Shown one piece after another: positions 61,190 to 64,000 of a stretch of 64,000 bases of DNA. Position numbers and translations under genes: made by a program. Source of the DNA: Micrasema longulum (taxonomy: Eukaryota; Arthropoda; Insecta; Trichoptera; Brachycentridae). Position 1 is the first letter of the stretch. Each line of letters begins with the position of its first letter. A model generated the notes under the pieces. The model was given only the letters and a program-made list of their open reading frames with translations. It searched no databases and was not told the DNA's origin. Where the stretch lies: contig JAGVSM010002394.1 of NCBI GenBank assembly GCA_022494885.1, positions 38,565 through 102,564 on the forward strand, in the 5' to 3' direction.

Positions 61190-64000
61190 ATGGCTAACAC
61201 CAACTTAAATATACTGTACCAGAATGTAAGGGGATTACGTTTTAAGACTACTATATTCCAACGTAATTTAAGCATATCTAGTTACGATATTATAGCTCTA
61301 TCCGAAACGTGGATAAACGACAACATTTCCGATAGTGAACTATTTGACAGCCGCTATATGGTTTGGCGTCGCGATCGGGATTACACGGCAACGGGACAGT
61401 CGCGGGGCGGCGGTGTTTTCCTAGCGGTACGTAAAGAAATATCAGCTATTGCCCAGCCGACATTCAACTCCAGCGCTGAAGATCTGTGGCTAACGTTATC
61501 TCTTAATCTCGCAGGTACCCGCACGCGCACCAAACTACACTTATGTGTTCTATACCTATGTAAACAAAAATCAGGCAATTCCTTTTCCGACCAATTGATA
61601 AATTTTTTTTCTAAGTTAAATATGACAATTTCTAATAACCCGCTTGACAAATTTTTGATAATAGGTGATTTCAACTTGAGCGGTATTAAGTGGCTTTCAA
61701 CTGATAATGTTTCATACTTGCCTTCTAATGCTCAAAGTCACGATGAGTACCTACTTATCGATGAATTGAATACACATAACTTGTCGCAATTTAATGGAAT
61801 TTTTAATAAACACGGACGGATCCTAGATTTGGTAATTTCTAATGACATGGTTAATGTTAGTGAATGTATGGACCCATTGGTACCTATTGACCCGCATCAT
61901 AATGCTCTCTTCATTAATGCTCAATTTATTGAACTTACTTACCTGAAGCCTGCACCGCTAACTAAATATTTGTTTAATAAAGCAAACTTTGATTCAATAA
62001 ATAGTACAATCTCTGACATCGACTGGCATACTGAATTCTCAATTAGATCATTTGACGAATCCGTAAACTTTTTTTACAATACTTTTATAAATCTGAGAGA
62101 TAAATTTGTACCCGCTGTTAAGACTTTGAACAGTTCATATCCTATATGGTACTCCCCCGCGCTAGTAAAAGCAATTAAAGAAAAGGATAAATACTTAAGA
62201 AAATATAAGACTTACGGTAATCACTCCAATCTAATAACTTTTAAATTATTACGTGATAGAATCAAACATCTTGAAAAGGATTGTCACGATTCTTAGATTG
62301 CATTCGTAGAAAAGTCCATCGAGGACTCACCTAAAAATTTCTGGTCGTATGTGAAGTCCAAATCCAAATCTAACTGTATTCCTAATAGTCTTGTATTAGG
62401 TAATATGCGAGTAAACACTGGTATTGAAATTTGCAACGCATTTTCTAAATATTTTCACTCCACTTTTCTAAATCCAGCTAGTATCCAATCGAGAAATTCC
62501 ACTAATCCCTCATCTACCTCGTCTCATGTGTATACCTCAGATATTAATTCCATAGTGATTACCACAGACTATGTAAAAAATCTACTCTTAAAGCTAGATA
62601 CATCAAAATCAGCTGGACCTGATCACCTTCCTGCATGTTTTCTCATAAATTCTGCTAGTACTATATGTGTACCAATCACTTTGCTATTCAAAAGATCTCT
62701 CAAAGAATGCACAATCCCACATATTTGGAAATCCGCTTTTATAACACCAGTCCACAAGAAAGGGCCTAAAACCGATATTGCCAATTATAGACCAATTTCT
62801 AAACTGTGTATAGTGTCCAAAGTATTTGAAAAAATAATCTATAACCAACTATATTCCGCCATTAAAAACTCACTGAGTCCATCTCAACATGGCTTTCTAA
62901 AAGGGAGATCTACTGTTTCAAATTTAATCTTACTTAATGATTACCTTACTGATTCAATGGACGGTGGTCATCAGGTAGACGTTATTTACACCGATTACAG
63001 TAAATGCTTCGACCGAATCGATCACAAATTACTATTAAAACAATTAACTAAAATCGGTATTAGAGGTGACCTCTTCAGATGGTTTTCATCTTATATAGAC
63101 AACAGGTCGCAAGCGGTAGTGGTTAATAATTTTATTTCTAGTTGGGTACGGGTCCCCAGCGGGGTGCCTCAAGGGTCTCTTCTGGGACCTTTGCTCTTCA
63201 TAATTTTTGTTAACGACATTGATAAATGCTTTACCTCTTCACGTTTGCTTTGTTTTGCTGACGACATGAAAATTTTTGCAACAATCAAGACCCTAGCTGA
63301 CGTCTTTGATCTGCAGTCAGATCTCGACCGTCTAGAGGATTACTGCAACTCCAACTGCTTGGACCTTAATCCTTCTAAGTGTTCAGTTATTACATTTAGT
63401 CGCAAAGTAATTTTTTTACGTACTAACTATGTGCTTAAGGGTCAAAACCTCCAACGCTCATTATGTGTAAAGGATCCAGGTGTCTTCCATGATAGTAAAT
63501 TACTTTTTGACGCCCATGTTGACAGCATCATAAAAAATTCATCGCGTGCGCTTGGCTTTGTTATGCGTAGCTCTACGTCGTTCACTATGGCAAAGACACT
63601 TAAAATCCTTTACTGTACATTAGTGCGAAGCAACTTAGAATATGCATCACAAATATGGAATCCTATGTACAATGTGCAGATATCACGCATTGAAAATATT
63701 CAAAAAAAATTTGTAAAGTTCATGTGTTTCCGGTTGAAACTTGAGTTTAAATCTGACCAGTATATTCATATATGTAAAAAACATCACCTACTGCCTCTGC
63801 AAAAACGTCGCGAAATAGCGGATATAATTTATTTACTTAAAATTGCTTCTGGTTCAATTGACTGTCCTGAACTACTTTGCAAACTTTCTATCAATGTTCC
63901 TTCCAAAGTTTTAAGAAATAACCCTCTTCTTCACATACCTCTTGTTTCATCTAATTATACGCAAAATTCGAATTTATGGCGAACTTTTAATAATTTTAAT
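61190..64000 (+). pseudogene. LINE-A ORF2: APE endonuclease and reverse transcriptase, one in-frame TAG
   Basis: Starts ATG 61190 after a 373-bp gap from ORF1. Endonuclease motifs: N12 in LYQNVRG, E39 in ALSETW, D160/N162 in IGDFN, LDLVISN, and D234-H237 in DPHHNA. These are the catalytic residues of APE-type LINE endonucleases, which nick target DNA. TAG at 62294-62296 interrupts the frame; the same frame then continues open to 64000 with RT motifs: SAGPDHLP, FITPVHKKG, NYRPIS, QHGFLKGRST, motif A DYSKCFDRIDH (D602), motif B SGVPQGSLLGPLLF, motif C FADD at 63254-63265. It then runs into EYASQIWNPMYN and QKKFVKF. The polymerase is complete in what is visible, so one nonsense change appears to disable it. 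The end lies outside the window. Confidence 0.9.

Larger units (their letters stand above)
59566..64000 (+). mobile_element. LINE-A, near-full-length non-LTR retrotransposon (runs off window)
   Basis: Two coding regions in retrotransposon order: ORF1 (59803-60816) and ORF2 (61190 onward, endonuclease then reverse transcriptase). The 5' edge is uncertain, between about 59540 and 59800. The 3' end lies beyond 64000; the fragment at 48.67-49.38 kb shows that roughly 45 more codons and a short A/T-rich tail follow. Only one nonsense codon is seen in ORF2, so this is a young copy. Endonuclease type and RT motifs place it in the Jockey/CR1 group of APE-type LINEs; the exact clade is not resolved by eye. 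Confidence 0.85.

Noticed and set aside
1..64000. CRISPR arrays, bacterial operons, rRNA genes or telomere arrays
   Set aside because: No short regularly spaced repeats, operon-like gene packing, rRNA sequence or (TTAGG)n array was seen.

Overview
This 64-kb window looks like repeat-rich, AT-rich DNA (roughly 70% A+T by eye) from an invertebrate nuclear genome, most likely an insect. I base this on the mix of non-LTR retrotransposons (LINEs), tRNA-derived SINEs, Penelope-like remnants, foldback and TIR elements, abundant (ATTT)n/(TAAAA)n arrays, and a LINE ORF1 with a PHD-like finger plus an FP25K-like domain, a type common in insect LINEs. I cannot fix the order or species. I recognise no host protein-coding gene. 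Essentially every coding trace is a reverse-transcriptase C-terminus, an endonuclease or an ORF1.

Family names used here are my own labels. LINE-A is a Jockey/CR1-like element, nearly complete at 59.8-64.0 kb with a 3' fragment at 48.7-49.4 kb. LINE-B and LINE-C are 3' ends carrying a TTGCC-GGCAA hairpin. LINE-D has four copies. LINE-E is L2-like, with a 3' hairpin AAAGCGCC/GGCGCTTT. LINE-F carries a 222-bp repeat in its 3' UTR. LINE-G is known only from its 3' UTR. LINE-H has two copies. LINE-J carries an ATGT-rich microsatellite in its 3' UTR. LINE-K has two copies. 'RTE-like' marks C-terminal fragments ending in GRPR...RDAW-type motifs. 'FB' is a dispersed foldback family of more than a dozen pieces, in two subfamilies FB-A and FB-B.

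Layout. 0-11 kb: LINE-B, RTE-like and SINE fragments, a TA-flanked TIR element with a nested LINE-E, a Penelope-like GIY-YIG remnant, LINE-J, and a three-deep nest (LINE inside LINE-F inside FB) bounded by a 12-bp target-site duplication. 11-19 kb: a candidate solo LTR, FB pieces, LINE-D, LINE-K and LINE-F copies, and a GC-rich island between two outward-facing LINE-C tails. 19-31 kb: hairpin and TIR miniature elements (one carrying LINE-D), clusters of FB, further LINE ends. 31-45 kb: two copies of a long-TIR element (one hit by a SINE), LINE-H, minisatellites, an RTE-like element split by LINE-D, a (TAAAA)n array, and an FB copy with a perfect 59-bp palindrome. 45-59 kb: an internally deleted LINE-E, the second TA-flanked TIR element with a nested LINE-A, LINE-F with three 222-bp repeats, LINE-H with a minisatellite, and an RTE-like fragment inside LINE-E. 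59.5-64 kb: the LINE-A copy (ORF1 intact; ORF2 endonuclease and RT in one frame broken by one TAG), running off the window.

The most interesting material is the FB family. Two independent copies share the same termini and have 12-13 bp target duplications, with inverted, tandem and circularly permuted arrangements that recall Penelope-like retroelements. Also notable are several degenerate hammerhead-ribozyme-like motifs, one of them just downstream of a GIY-YIG remnant, and the deep nesting, which gives a relative history of element activity.
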